Below, one piece after another: positions 16,743 through 24,730 of a DNA stretch of 64,000 bases; positions within the stretch are counted from its first letter, which is position 1, and each line of letters begins with the position of its first letter. Source of the stretch: Firmicutes bacterium ASF500 (GTDB lineage: Bacteria; Bacillota; Clostridia; Oscillospirales; Oscillospiraceae); the NCBI GenBank assembly GCA_000492175.2, contig CP097573.1, forward strand, positions 3,348,001 to 3,412,000, given 5' to 3'. The position numbers and the translations under genes were made by a program. Below the pieces are notes generated by a model. The model made no database searches. It worked only from the letters and a program-made list of their open reading frames with translations, and had not been told where the DNA came from.

Positions 16743-17651
16743 TTATTGATGATCCACGGAGAGGTTACCCGCCTCCGGATCATAACCGGTGTAAAAACCG
16801 CTGCCCGACTTCATTCCCAGACAGCCCGCGTCGATCAGCTCCTTCAGCTTGGCGGGGGGCTTGTCCCGCTCGTCCCCGCTGGCGGCGTAGTAAGAATTTT
16901 CGATGTTGTATATCGTCTCCAGACCGATCAGGTCCATCAGCTTAAAGGGGCCGATGTTGGTGTTCCACTCGATCATCCAGCCCCGGTCAAATTCTGCCGG
17001 CTCCACAAAACCGTTGGCCCACAGATACAGGCACTCCCTCTTGACCGCCCGCCAAACCCGATTGATGGAATAGCCCTTGATCTCCCGCTCAGTCACCACC
17101 GGCTCAAAGCCCAAGGTATGGTAGTGGGCCAGCGCAGCCTGCTTGGTCTCCTCGGAGGTGCTGGGATTCCACATCATTTCCAGATAGTTGTTGCGGATGG
17201 GGTCGTCATGGTCCACTGAGAAGGTCATCGCTTTGCGCCGGTCAGAAACGCGGGCGTAGATATCGCTCATCAGCAGGGAGGAGGTGTTGGAGTTCAGCAG
17301 GCAGTGGGGCGGGCAGACCTGATCCAGCTGCTCGAAAACAGCCTGCTTGACTTCAATTTTTTCCGGTACATTTTCCACCACCAAGTCGGCGTTTTGACAG
17401 GCCTCCTCCAGTGTCCGGGCGTAGGAAATGCGGTCCCGAAGGGCGTCTGCCTCGTCCTGGGTCAGGCGGCCCTCCGAGACAAAGTAAGCCAGCCACTTGT
17501 CAATTTTTGCCTTGCAGGTGTCGATGGACGGCTGGGTCCGGCTGTACCCCACTACATTTTTTCCGTGCAGGGCGTTGCGGAAGGCAATCATGGAGCCCTG
17601 AGTTCCGATACCCACAATGGTCACATTTTTGATGTTGTCAATCTCTTTCAT
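16743..17651 (-). CDS. 3-hydroxyacyl-CoA dehydrogenase-family oxidoreductase
   Basis: 302 residues from ATG 17651 (AGAGGTG ribosome site 7 bp upstream). The N-terminal Rossmann domain has GIGTQGSMIA (GxGxxG) and the conserved VVENVPEKIEVKQ and NSNTSSLLMSD segments. The C-terminal helical domain has the closing GSGFYTG motif. In true hydroxyacyl-CoA dehydrogenases a His in HFxNP and a following Glu act in catalysis; here the site reads DHDDPIRNNYLEMM, shifted by one residue, as in relatives acting on non-CoA hydroxy acids (carnitine or gulonate dehydrogenase types). First gene of the sigma-54 operon. The product is probably a soluble NAD-dependent hydroxy-acid dehydrogenase of unknown substrate. 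Confidence 0.8.
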   Translation of the reverse strand: MKEIDNIKNVTIVGIGTQGSMIAFRNALHGKNVVGYSRTQPSIDTCKAKIDKWLAYFVSEGRLTQDEADALRDRISYARTLEEACQNADLVVENVPEKIEVKQAVFEQLDQVCPPHCLLNSNTSSLLMSDIYARVSDRRKAMTFSVDHDDPIRNNYLEMMWNPSTSEETKQAALAHYHTLGFEPVVTEREIKGYSINRVWRAVKRECLYLWANGFVEPAEFDRGWMIEWNTNIGPFKLMDLIGLETIYNIENSYYAASGDERDKPPAKLKELIDAGCLGMKSGSGFYTGYDPEAGNLSVDHQ

Positions 17652-17699
17652 GAAAAACACCTCTAAACATTTATTTGAATTGCTGCTGTATATTACAAA

Positions 17700-17715
17700 A
17701 GCAATTTACATGCCA
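17700..17715 (-). promoter_or_regulatory. Sigma-54 (-24/-12) promoter of the catabolic operon
   Basis: Read leftwards it is TGGCATG, 4 bp, TTGCT: one mismatch from the consensus TGGCACG-N4-TTGCW, with the required GG and GC dinucleotides correctly spaced. The start site would be near 17689, about 38 bp before the dehydrogenase ATG. Its position, facing away from a sigma-54 activator gene, strongly supports it. Confidence 0.85.
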
Positions 17716-17739
17716 ACCTCGTTTGGACACCGGCAAGCG

Positions 17740-17767
17740 TTCTTTTGGTGCAACGGGGCCAAAAGAA
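17740..17767. promoter_or_regulatory. Inverted repeat, candidate activator-binding site (UAS)
   Basis: Perfect 9-bp arms TTCTTTTGG (17740-17748) and CCAAAAGAA (17759-17767) with a 10-bp spacer. It lies 25-50 bp upstream of the -24 element, between operon and activator gene. Dimeric Fis-type activators bind such dyads; binding here is inferred. Confidence 0.6.
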
Positions 17768-17788
17768 GGCCATTAGAACAAAAGGAAA

Positions 17789-17826
17789 GCGCATCAAAAA
17801 AGTTCGGTAAAACTTTTTTGATGCGC
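17789..17826 (-). terminator. Terminator of the sigma-54 activator gene
   Basis: Perfect 16-bp stem (GCGCATCAAAAAAGTT, 17789-17804, with 17811-17826) and a 6-nt loop, 11 bp after the activator stop codon in its reading direction. A T-rich stretch (TTTCCTTTTG) follows. Confidence 0.8.
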
Positions 17827-17837
17827 ATAATTTTAAT

Positions 17838-19262
17838 TCACTTCTCGATGCCCAACCGTTTCATGCGGGCTAAAAGGTTTTGCCGCCCTATCCCCAGGCT
17901 GGCGGCGGCCTGGGTAATATTTCCTTTGCTCTGATTCAGCGCCGTCTGAAGGAGCTGCCGCTGATAGTCCCGGAGCAGTCCGTTCAGGTCCCAACGTCCG
18001 GGGACATTTTCCTCCGGCCCCGGGGGAGCTGCGGTCTGCGTCTGAAGATGCCGGGCATAAGCGGGAATATGGCGCACATCCAGCGCCCATTCGGTCTCCT
18101 CCACCCGGAGCATCATGTTCTGAATGACATTTTGCAGTTCACGGGTATTACCGGGCCAGTGGGCGGATTTGATCCACCCCTCCAGCCTTGGGGACAAGGA
18201 TTTCACGTGCCGGCCGAACTCCCGGTTAAAGCGCTTGACAAACAGCCGGGCCAGCTCTACCGCGTCCTCGCTGCGCTGCCGCAGAGGTGGAATGAACAGA
18301 CAAAATCCGGCGACGCGGTAGAAAAGGTCGCTGCGCATCCGTTTTTCCCGCAGAAGCACCTCCGGGTCCTCGTTGCTGGCACAGATCAAACGGCACCGAA
18401 TGGGATATTCTTTCAGGCTGCCTACCGGGCGCACGCTCATTTCCTGAAGAGCCCGAAGCAGCTTGGCCTGCATAGCGGTGCTGATGGAGTTGATTTCGTC
18501 CAAAAACAGGGTGCCATCCTCCGCCTCCCGAAGCAGGCCGACGCTGTCCACCGCGCCGGTATACGCGCCTTTTGTCGTCCCAAAGAGAACGCCTTCCACC
18601 AGATTCTCCGGGATAGCGGCGCAGTTGATGGCCACAAATTTTTTTTGCTCCCGGCCAAAGTTGTGGATACTCTGGGCCAGGACCTCTTTGCCGGTGCCCG
18701 TCTCTCCGGTAATCAGGATGGGTGTGTTCAGGGGCGCTACCGTCTGGGCTTCCCGAACCAGAGCCTTCATAGCCGGAGAGGAGCCCACCATATCAGAGAA
18801 GGTAAAGTGGGTTCCTTTTGCCATTCCAAGCAGCTCTGCCCGGGGGTCTCCCTCCTGACTGAGCAGACGTTTGTGTTCAATGGTCTCGTAGAGCAGTTCC
18901 CGCAGTATGGTCTCGTTCCGGCTCACTGTATAAACGCCGATTACCTCGCCGTTCCGAGTTACGGGATAAGTGCTGTAGTGGATATAGATGGGGGTCTCGC
19001 CCACATAAGCGTGGGGGCGGTAAGCGTTGAGGATGGGTGCGCCGGAGTCAAACACCTGCCGGTGCTCTGACAGCTCTTTGCTGGAGTGGGAATAGGCATC
19101 CCAGGATATTTTTCCCAGAACCTCCTGAGCATTCATACGCTCCATGCGCTCTTTGGCCGGGTTAAATATTGTGATCTGACAGGCCCGGTCTGTGAGGATG
19201 ACGCCTTCGCTGACATGGGAGACAATCTCACGCAAGCACTGGTTTTCCTCTTCCAAAGTCAT
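17838..19262 (-). CDS. Sigma-54 dependent PAS/AAA+/Fis transcriptional activator
   Basis: 474 residues from ATG 19262 (AGGAGG site). Residues about 10-115 form a PAS sensor domain, and 175-410 the AAA+ domain with Walker A GETGTGKE, the sigma-54 contact loop GAYTGA (the usual GAFTGA with Tyr for Phe), Walker B GTLFLDEIN and arginine-finger region FYRVAGF. Residues about 430-474 are a Fis-type helix-turn-helix (ITQAAASLGIGRQNLLARMK). Such proteins bind upstream dyads and use ATP to open sigma-54 promoters. The adjacent -24/-12 promoter and dyad make the lyase/AcnX/dehydrogenase operon its likely target, with a metabolite sensed by the PAS domain. Confidence 0.92.
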   Translation of the reverse strand: MTLEEENQCLREIVSHVSEGVILTDRACQITIFNPAKERMERMNAQEVLGKISWDAYSHSSKELSEHRQVFDSGAPILNAYRPHAYVGETPIYIHYSTYPVTRNGEVIGVYTVSRNETILRELLYETIEHKRLLSQEGDPRAELLGMAKGTHFTFSDMVGSSPAMKALVREAQTVAPLNTPILITGETGTGKEVLAQSIHNFGREQKKFVAINCAAIPENLVEGVLFGTTKGAYTGAVDSVGLLREAEDGTLFLDEINSISTAMQAKLLRALQEMSVRPVGSLKEYPIRCRLICASNEDPEVLLREKRMRSDLFYRVAGFCLFIPPLRQRSEDAVELARLFVKRFNREFGRHVKSLSPRLEGWIKSAHWPGNTRELQNVIQNMMLRVEETEWALDVRHIPAYARHLQTQTAAPPGPEENVPGRWDLNGLLRDYQRQLLQTALNQSKGNITQAAASLGIGRQNLLARMKRLGIEK

Positions 19263-19439
19263 AGCTGTTCCTCCTATTTCTTTGATACTCCCACCGCTAT
19301 AGCTGGGGGCGTCCTGGATCATCCACCGCCGCCTTCCCATGATAGATCTTATACGGTGTCCCCAAGCGCATCGGTTCAGGAGAAACAGATCTATACGAAA
19401 TCCTTGCATACGAGGCAGCGCCGGCCCAGGGCAGCAACA

Positions 19440-19622
19440 AGCCCTACTACCACTGTCTGGATGTTAAAGCAACTTGCAGGGAAAGAGAATGAGGAGCAGG
19501 CACCCCAGGTAGTCTCACACACTGACCAAGGTTCTGTCTACTCCCCACAGGCTTTCCTCAAAGCTCAAGAGCATTATAACATACTTCGTTTCATGTCGAA
19601 AGTAGCAACTCCAACAGATAAT
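19440..19622 (+). pseudogene. IS3-family transposase fragment
   Basis: A rightward frame containing SHTDQGSVYSPQAF, then a Tyr-Asn-Ile segment and SKVATPTDN, the diagnostic second-Asp block and following loop of IS3-type OrfB. Both ends of the gene are missing. The 585 bp between the activator and the TetR gene otherwise hold only scraps, including a leftward helix-turn-helix-like segment near 19640-19730 interrupted by a stop codon. Confidence 0.6.
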
Positions 19623-19848
19623 CGTTTTCGCCTCTTGTTCCGCCAGCCGATACACGGTTGGAACTGATACCCCATATGCCAGCGCTATCCCTTTGGTGGC
19701 ACGGGGGTCTCATACACTTCTATCAGCGAATTCTGCGCTTCGTTTTGCAGCCTTTTTCTTACCTCGCTTCCATTTTACCATATCTCCTGTTCTATTGTTA
19801 TTTCGGAGAATTGCGCTAGGCGGCGTTCAAGGGTGGTGAATACAGGCC

Positions 19849-20538
19849 CTAAGGCTCCATTATTTCAGGGTGGTCACTGATAATCTGTGCTACTAATTTT
19901 TTTGTCTGACTACAGTAATTATCTGTTTCTTCCTTTGAAACAGACAGCATACCCATTAGTGCCCGAAACGGGATATCAAACATTTCTTCCCCTGGAATCT
20001 CCCCTTTTGCAGACAGCCATGCGGCTAACTCAATGCTGGGCATGAGATAGTGGCTGTAAAACGCGTGAAGTTTCAGAGGAATCTGTGCTTGCCGTTTTAC
20101 AAGAATCAGGTCGCAGGCATTCAATTCGTTCTCATCCGTGAAAAAGAAATCGCGATAAATTCCCTCATCAATACTTTCATGATAAAATTTATAAAGTTTG
20201 GGGGAGCTCATCACACTTTGATACAGGTACACAAAGGAGGAGCAAAACAGTTCCGGATTACTTCGAATATTCACAAAATTTGTGACCAGCGCTTGAAGGG
20301 CCTCCATTTTGTTGCCCAGATAGGCTGCGGCAATCGCTTTTTTTGTTCCAAAATAATAAATAATCAGACTTGTACTCGCACCGCTTTTTTCTGCGATCTG
20401 CTGCAGCGAGGTATTGCAATAGCCCTGTGACAGAAACAGCTTAATCGCTTCCCGCATGATAACCGTCTTTCTGCTTACCGCAGCCTGCATCTCAAAATTT
20501 GTATCCTGCATACCGGTTTCTTTCTTTTTTTTTGGCAT
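19849..20538 (-). CDS. TetR-family transcriptional regulator
   Basis: 229 residues. The N-terminal helix-turn-helix (about residues 24-70: REAIKLFLSQGYCNTSLQQI, then SGASTSLIIYYFGTKKA) is typical TetR; the remaining 150 residues are the variable ligand/dimer domain. It faces the broken transporter gene to its right, which may have been its target before that region was rearranged. The start lies upstream of a Lys-rich run (PKKKKE). No operator could be fixed. Confidence 0.85.
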   Translation of the reverse strand: MPKKKKETGMQDTNFEMQAAVSRKTVIMREAIKLFLSQGYCNTSLQQIAEKSGASTSLIIYYFGTKKAIAAAYLGNKMEALQALVTNFVNIRSNPELFCSSFVYLYQSVMSSPKLYKFYHESIDEGIYRDFFFTDENELNACDLILVKRQAQIPLKLHAFYSHYLMPSIELAAWLSAKGEIPGEEMFDIPFRALMGMLSVSKEETDNYCSQTKKLVAQIISDHPEIMEP

Positions 20539-20646
20539 AATCTGGTTCCTTCTTTACCATATTTTTTTCATTATACCAAACAACAAAAATGCTGTCAATA
20601 TTATACAATAACCGCAAAAAGCCAGAAAATCCAAAGATATCATCCC

Positions 20647-20692
20647 AGCGGTACAGGCCATTTGCAAGTAATCACAAATGGCCTGTACCGCT
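20647..20692. terminator. 18-bp perfect hairpin after a truncated permease gene
   Basis: Arms AGCGGTACAGGCCATTTG (20647-20664) and its complement (20675-20692), 10-nt loop. It begins 3 bp past the stop of the permease remnant, fitting a transcription terminator for that gene, although no T run follows in that direction. In the other direction TTTATT follows. Confidence 0.6.
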
Positions 20693-20695
20693 TTA

Positions 20696-20908
20696 TTAAG
20701 TAATGGAACCGAGTACCAAACGGGGCAGCCAGAGAGAAAATTCCGGAACAAAGGAGACAAGTAAAATCATTGGCAGCCAAATGAACAAAATAATTGAAAA
20801 CGTTGTGGGCATCATTTTTGTGACAGACACGTTTCCAAGCCGGGAAGCCATATACAGCAGCGGAGCACTGGGGGGTGTCACGCATCCCATACCGAAATTT
20901 ACCGCCAG
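20696..20908 (-). pseudogene. 3' end of a TRAP-type (DctM-like) permease gene
   Basis: About 70 residues survive: VNFGMGCVTPPSAPLLYMAS followed by a hydrophobic helix and a final amphipathic tail. The NxGxGxxTPP motif is the conserved last-helix signature of large TRAP permeases. Upstream coding stops abruptly near 20908, where mobC sequence begins on the other strand, so this marks the junction made when the conjugative element entered or was rearranged. Confidence 0.7.
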
Positions 20909-20911
20909 GCA

Positions 20912-21206
20912 TCATGTCCACATCGAACTGACGCCGGCGCAGTACCAGCGGCTGGTGGCCCAGGCCAAGCAGTGCGGCCTCTCCCGGAGGGCCTACCTCG
21001 TCCGGCTTATTGAGGAAGTTCCACTCCCGGTAAAGCCTATCCAAGAGATCAAGGACCTTCGTTGGGAAGTCCACAAAATCGGTGTAAACATCAACCAGAT
21101 CGCCCGCAGTGTCAACGCCGGGATCGCCAGGGCCGAGGACGCCAAGCGGGGGCTATACCTGCTGGATCAGGTCTACGAGCTGATGTACCAGATCGCTAAA
21201 AAATAG
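20912..21206 (+). pseudogene. mobC: MobC-like relaxosome protein, 5' end missing
   Basis: About 98 residues: HHVHIELTPAQYQRLVAQAK, a ribbon-helix-helix-like segment (CGLSRRAYLVRLIEE), and the MobC block EVHKIGVNINQIARSVNAG. MobC proteins help relaxases load at oriT. Its own start is lost: the frame continues upstream only as antisense of the permease remnant, with an in-frame ATG at 20703 that could yield a fusion. Confidence 0.7.
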
Positions 21207-21208
21207 CG

Positions 21209-21622
21209 TTACAGCACCATCAACAGCGTTCCGGCCCCAATCAGGATACAGCCCAAAATGGACTTGGGCGTGAACTGCTCATGCAGAATGACAGCCGCCA
21301 GGATCATGGTAATCACAACACTCAGCTTGTCGATGGGTATCACCTTGGATGCCTCACCAATTTGCAGGGCCTTATAGTAACACAGCCAGGAGGCTCCCGT
21401 GGCAATACCGGACAGGATCAGGAACAGCCAACTCCGCCTGCTGATCTCTGCAATGCCGCCCTGCGTGTTCGTGATGAACACCATCCCCCAGGACATCAGC
21501 AGCACAACAAAGGTGCGGATGGCTGTCGCAAGGTTGGAGTTTACCCCCTCAATGCCGATCTTGGCTAAAATCGAGGTCAGCGCCGCAAATATGGACGATC
21601 CTAACGCAAATAAAAACCACAT
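21209..21622 (-). CDS. Single-domain EamA/DMT-family transporter
   Basis: 137 residues, four to five hydrophobic helices, with the EamA pattern (SGIATGASWLCYYKALQIGE, then PIDKLSVVITMILAAVILHE). This is half the length of standard ten-helix members, so it probably works as a dimer, as known for small EamA proteins. It lies antisense between mobC and the relaxase gene, a position normally occupied by nothing, so it was probably captured. Substrate unknown. Confidence 0.8.
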   Translation of the reverse strand: MWFLFALGSSIFAALTSILAKIGIEGVNSNLATAIRTFVVLLMSWGMVFITNTQGGIAEISRRSWLFLILSGIATGASWLCYYKALQIGEASKVIPIDKLSVVITMILAAVILHEQFTPKSILGCILIGAGTLLMVL

Positions 21623-21672
21623 ATTTTTCTCCTAAAGTTTATTGGGATCATTATACCACAGGAGTCAGGAAC

Positions 21673-23079
21673 ATGGCTATCACGAAGATCCTGGCCCGGA
21701 AGGGCCGCCTGGACGTGGGCATCAGCTACGTCCTCAACGGGGACAAGACCCAGGAGCGCGTCCTCACCGCCCACCTCAACTGCGACCCAGGCCGGGAGTG
21801 CCGCCAGATGCTGGATACCAAGCGGGCCTATGGCAAGGAAGATGGTGTGCAGTATTACCACATCATCCAGTCCTTCAAGCCGGGGGAGGTCACCCCGGAG
21901 CAGGCATTGGAGATCGCCGCAGAGTTTGCGAAGGAGCATCTGCCGGGGTACGAGACGGTGATCGGGGTCCATGTGGACAGGGAGCATATCCACGCCCACC
22001 TGGTCTTCAACTCTGTGAACGCGGACACCGGCGAGAAGTACCACAGCAACACCCAGAGCTACTACCAGCAGATCCGGGCCACCTCGGACCGGCTGTGCCG
22101 GGAGCATGGGCTGTCCATCATCATGGAGGGCAGTTCTGGCAAGGCGGTCAGCTACATCGAATGGCTCCGACAGTCCAGGGGCCAGCCCACCTTCCGCTCC
22201 ATGCTGGAGGCGGACCTGCGGACGGCCATTGAGGACGCCAACGACCTGGGCCACTTCTTTATGCTCATGGAACACATGGGGTGGGAGATCAGCCACGGGA
22301 ATCGCCTGGGCTTCCGGCTGCGGGGACAGGATCGGTTCATGTACCCCGGACGGAAAAATGGGCTGTTCACCGAGGACGGTATCCGGGCGGCCATCCAGAG
22401 CGGCCTGGAGGACATCGAGGCCGGACGCAGGCCCGCCGTCATTTACCGGCCAGCCTACAAGCCCTACAAAAAATATCCGAAATATACCGGAATTATGGCG
22501 CTGTATGTCCACTACCTCTACGTCCTGGGCAAGATCGGGCAGCGGCAGTATCCGCCCCGGATGACGCCCCAGCTTCGGCAGGAGGTGATGAAATCCCAGC
22601 GGTATCGGGAGCAATTTGACTTCCTCCGGGAGAATGGCATTGCCACCCAGGGGGACATGGCGGCATTCCAGTCCCGCACAGAGGACGCGCTGGCCACCCT
22701 GACCAAGCAGCGGACCATCCTCAATGTGCGGAAGAAGAAACGCCGGAAGCTGTACACGGCCCTGGCGGATGTGTCCGCTCTGGCCCAGGCCAAACAACTC
22801 TACGAGGACGGCCTGTCCGGGATGGAGACGGAGTACGCCCGGTACATGGATGCGGTGGCTGTGCTGGAACAGTGCGGCATCCCCAGAGAACGGCTCTCTG
22901 CGGAAAAGGCGGAAATTTACGAACAGGTGGCGGAGGTCAACCGGCAGATTCGTGCGGGACGAAAGAAGCTGGCCCTCTGCCGTGATATTTTAGACAGGCT
23001 GCCCCAGATGGAACATGACATCAATAAAATCGAAGAACACACCAAGGAGGTGGAACGAGATGAACGTAGGAGGCGGTGA
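21673..23079 (+). CDS. Relaxase/mobilization nuclease (first element)
   Basis: 468 residues from ATG 21673 (AGGAGT site). The N-terminal half is a Relaxase (PF03432-like) domain with the metal-binding HUH motif HVDREHIHAHLVFNSVN at about residues 100-116 and a Tyr-rich N-terminus (ISYVLNG) that may hold the nicking tyrosine. The C-terminal half is basic and helical. The enzyme should nick oriT and pilot the strand during transfer. The PcfB-like gene starts 20 bp before its stop. The gene is intact, but the rest of this element is damaged. Confidence 0.88.
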   Translation: MAITKILARKGRLDVGISYVLNGDKTQERVLTAHLNCDPGRECRQMLDTKRAYGKEDGVQYYHIIQSFKPGEVTPEQALEIAAEFAKEHLPGYETVIGVHVDREHIHAHLVFNSVNADTGEKYHSNTQSYYQQIRATSDRLCREHGLSIIMEGSSGKAVSYIEWLRQSRGQPTFRSMLEADLRTAIEDANDLGHFFMLMEHMGWEISHGNRLGFRLRGQDRFMYPGRKNGLFTEDGIRAAIQSGLEDIEAGRRPAVIYRPAYKPYKKYPKYTGIMALYVHYLYVLGKIGQRQYPPRMTPQLRQEVMKSQRYREQFDFLRENGIATQGDMAAFQSRTEDALATLTKQRTILNVRKKKRRKLYTALADVSALAQAKQLYEDGLSGMETEYARYMDAVAVLEQCGIPRERLSAEKAEIYEQVAEVNRQIRAGRKKLALCRDILDRLPQMEHDINKIEEHTKEVERDERRRR

Positions 23080-23914
23080 AGCCGCTGATCAGATGGTGCG
23101 CATGATGCTCTCCGGTACGGAGGTGATGGTGCGGTTGTCCGGCTCGGCCCTGAAGAATATGCTGGCCCTGACCATGGCGCTGGCCAGTAACCGCAAAGTC
23201 CTCTCCGGCAAGGTCAACATGGGCAAGATGCTGCGGGAGACGCGGGATCTGCGCCGGTTCCCCATGACGCCGGAGCAATACAAGCAGTTTAAAAAGCTGG
23301 CAAAAAAACACAAGCTGCTGTTTTCGGTCATCAAGGACAAGGATGACAAGGGCAAGCTGATCGATGTGATCCTGCCGGTGACAGAGCTGGAACGGGCCAA
23401 CGCCATTTTTGAGCGCATCCTCTACACCCTGCCCCCGGAGCCGGAGCGCAAGCCCGCGAAGCCACTGCAGCAGGGACATGAGGTGTTCCAGCCAGAACGC
23501 CAAGTCCAGGAACGGCAGGCCCCGGAGCAGGTGCAGGTCAGGAGGCGGGAGCCACAGTCCCAAGATCAGCAGAAACAGAAGAAGCCGGTTTTGAGGCCCC
23601 AGGAGGCCCCTGTAAGGCCGGAACAGCCCCAGCGGGAGGTGTCCCAGCGGTCGGCAGAGCAGGGCCGCCAAGCGGCCCCTGTGACCCAGCGTCAGGAGAA
23701 CAAGGGAAAAAACGGTTCTCGGTCGGAACGAGACTCGCCCGTTATAAAAATCAGATCCTCTATACTCAAAGAGAGCGGCGCTTCGAGGGGGACGAGTGAG
23801 CGGCCCTCCATTGAGGCGAGGCTCCAGGGGTATCGGGCGCAGGTGAGGAAACCGTCCGCTCCGGCCAGAGAAAAAGCAAAATCTGTTGCAAAAAGCAGGC
23901 CAAAAACGAGATAA
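23060..23914 (+). CDS. PcfB-family (DUF3801) conjugation accessory protein
   Basis: 284 residues from ATG 23060 (AAGGAGG site), overlapping the relaxase gene. Residues about 1-135 form the conserved domain (VRLSGSALKNMLALTMALAS, then FPMTPEQYKQFKKLAKKHK). The remainder is a Gln/Pro/Arg-rich, probably disordered tail. In enterococcal pCF10, PcfB links the relaxosome to the coupling protein PcfC. The coupling-protein gene expected next is missing; IS21 debris follows instead. Confidence 0.8.
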   Translation: MNVGGGEAADQMVRMMLSGTEVMVRLSGSALKNMLALTMALASNRKVLSGKVNMGKMLRETRDLRRFPMTPEQYKQFKKLAKKHKLLFSVIKDKDDKGKLIDVILPVTELERANAIFERILYTLPPEPERKPAKPLQQGHEVFQPERQVQERQAPEQVQVRRREPQSQDQQKQKKPVLRPQEAPVRPEQPQREVSQRSAEQGRQAAPVTQRQENKGKNGSRSERDSPVIKIRSSILKESGASRGTSERPSIEARLQGYRAQVRKPSAPAREKAKSVAKSRPKTR

Positions 23915-23999
23915 ATAAAGATACTCCCCTGTGGTCACAGCACAAGAGGGATCAAAGTCCCAATAAAAACGTGCGTTAGGATCACAGGGAAGTACCGCC

Positions 24000-24540
24000 T
24001 GTCAGCGCCAGTGATAAAATGTAAAAAAACGCCGAGGAAAAAATGTAGTTTTGTGGCGGAGGAGGCGAAAAAAAGATAGACTCCCAATAGGGCGAAAAAG
24101 AGCCCGGAAAGGGAGTCAGAAAATGAAAGGAGCACAGTGGATGGATATCCGAAGCGACAGACAGAAAGGACTTAGCTATGTGGAGCTGGGACGGAAGTAC
24201 CACATGGACCCGCGGACGGCAAAGCGGTACGCGGAATCGCCGCAGAAGCCGGAGTACACATTGAGCGAACCGAAGCCAACAAAGATGGATCCGTACAAGC
24301 AGATCGTGGACGAGTGGCTGGAGGAAGCGCCGTATTCGGCGCTGCGGATCCTGGAGAAGCTGCGGGAAATGGGATTCGACGGAGGCTACAGCATCGTCAA
24401 GGCGTATGTGAGCAGCCGGAAGATGGACTTGAATGAGAAAGCAACAGTGCGGTTTGAGACGATGCCGGGAAAGCAGGGGCAGATGGACTGGGGATTCTTC
24501 GAGGATCACCTGGTGTACGAGGATGGGAAGTGGAAGAACA
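24000..24540 (+). mobile_element. IS21-family element, left-end fragment
   Basis: Begins with the terminal TGTCAGCGCCA (24000) and the internal subrepeats typical of IS21 ends (an ATGTA-A-tract-ACGCCGAGG motif twice). It includes the first part of istA and breaks off near 24540 against an antitoxin gene fragment. The matching right end is absent. Confidence 0.7.
24141..24540 (+). pseudogene. istA: istA transposase, N-terminal fragment
   Basis: About 133 residues from ATG 24141 (AAGGAG site): an N-terminal helix-turn-helix (GLSYVELGRKYHMDPRTAKR), then the start of the DDE core with PGKQGQMDWGFFEDH. It loses homology after GKWKN; the frame continues 30 codons through unrelated antisense DNA to a stop at 24635. 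Confidence 0.75.
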
Positions 24541-24656
24541 ACCATATCGCCAGTGCCGTTGCGAGTGATATAAACTGGCTCACGAGTCTGGCGGCAAAAG
24601 TCGGAAATCTCATTAGCATTATTGCGCAAATCTGAAATAGGACGAATACTTGGCAT
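24541..24656 (-). pseudogene. Phd/YefM-type antitoxin, N-terminal fragment
   Basis: From ATG 24656 (perfect GGAGG site) the product starts MPSIRPISDLRNNANEISDF and reaches NGTGDMVV, the conserved DNA-binding first half of Phd/YefM antitoxins. The next conserved residues are replaced by IS21 sequence. No toxin gene is present. Its promoter (24680-24708) is intact and would transcribe antisense to istA. Confidence 0.75.
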
Positions 24657-24679
24657 CAACGCCACCTCCTTCTGCCAAC

Positions 24680-24708
24680 AGTATAGCAGAATTCGGTGTA
24701 AATATCAA
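24680..24708 (-). promoter_or_regulatory. Promoter of the broken antitoxin gene
   Basis: Read leftwards: TTGATA (24708-24703), 17 bp, TATACT (24685-24680). Near-consensus sigma-A promoter, about 25 bp from the antitoxin start. Confidence 0.75.
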
Positions 24709-24730
24709 CACAAATTCAGAGTGAATCGAG

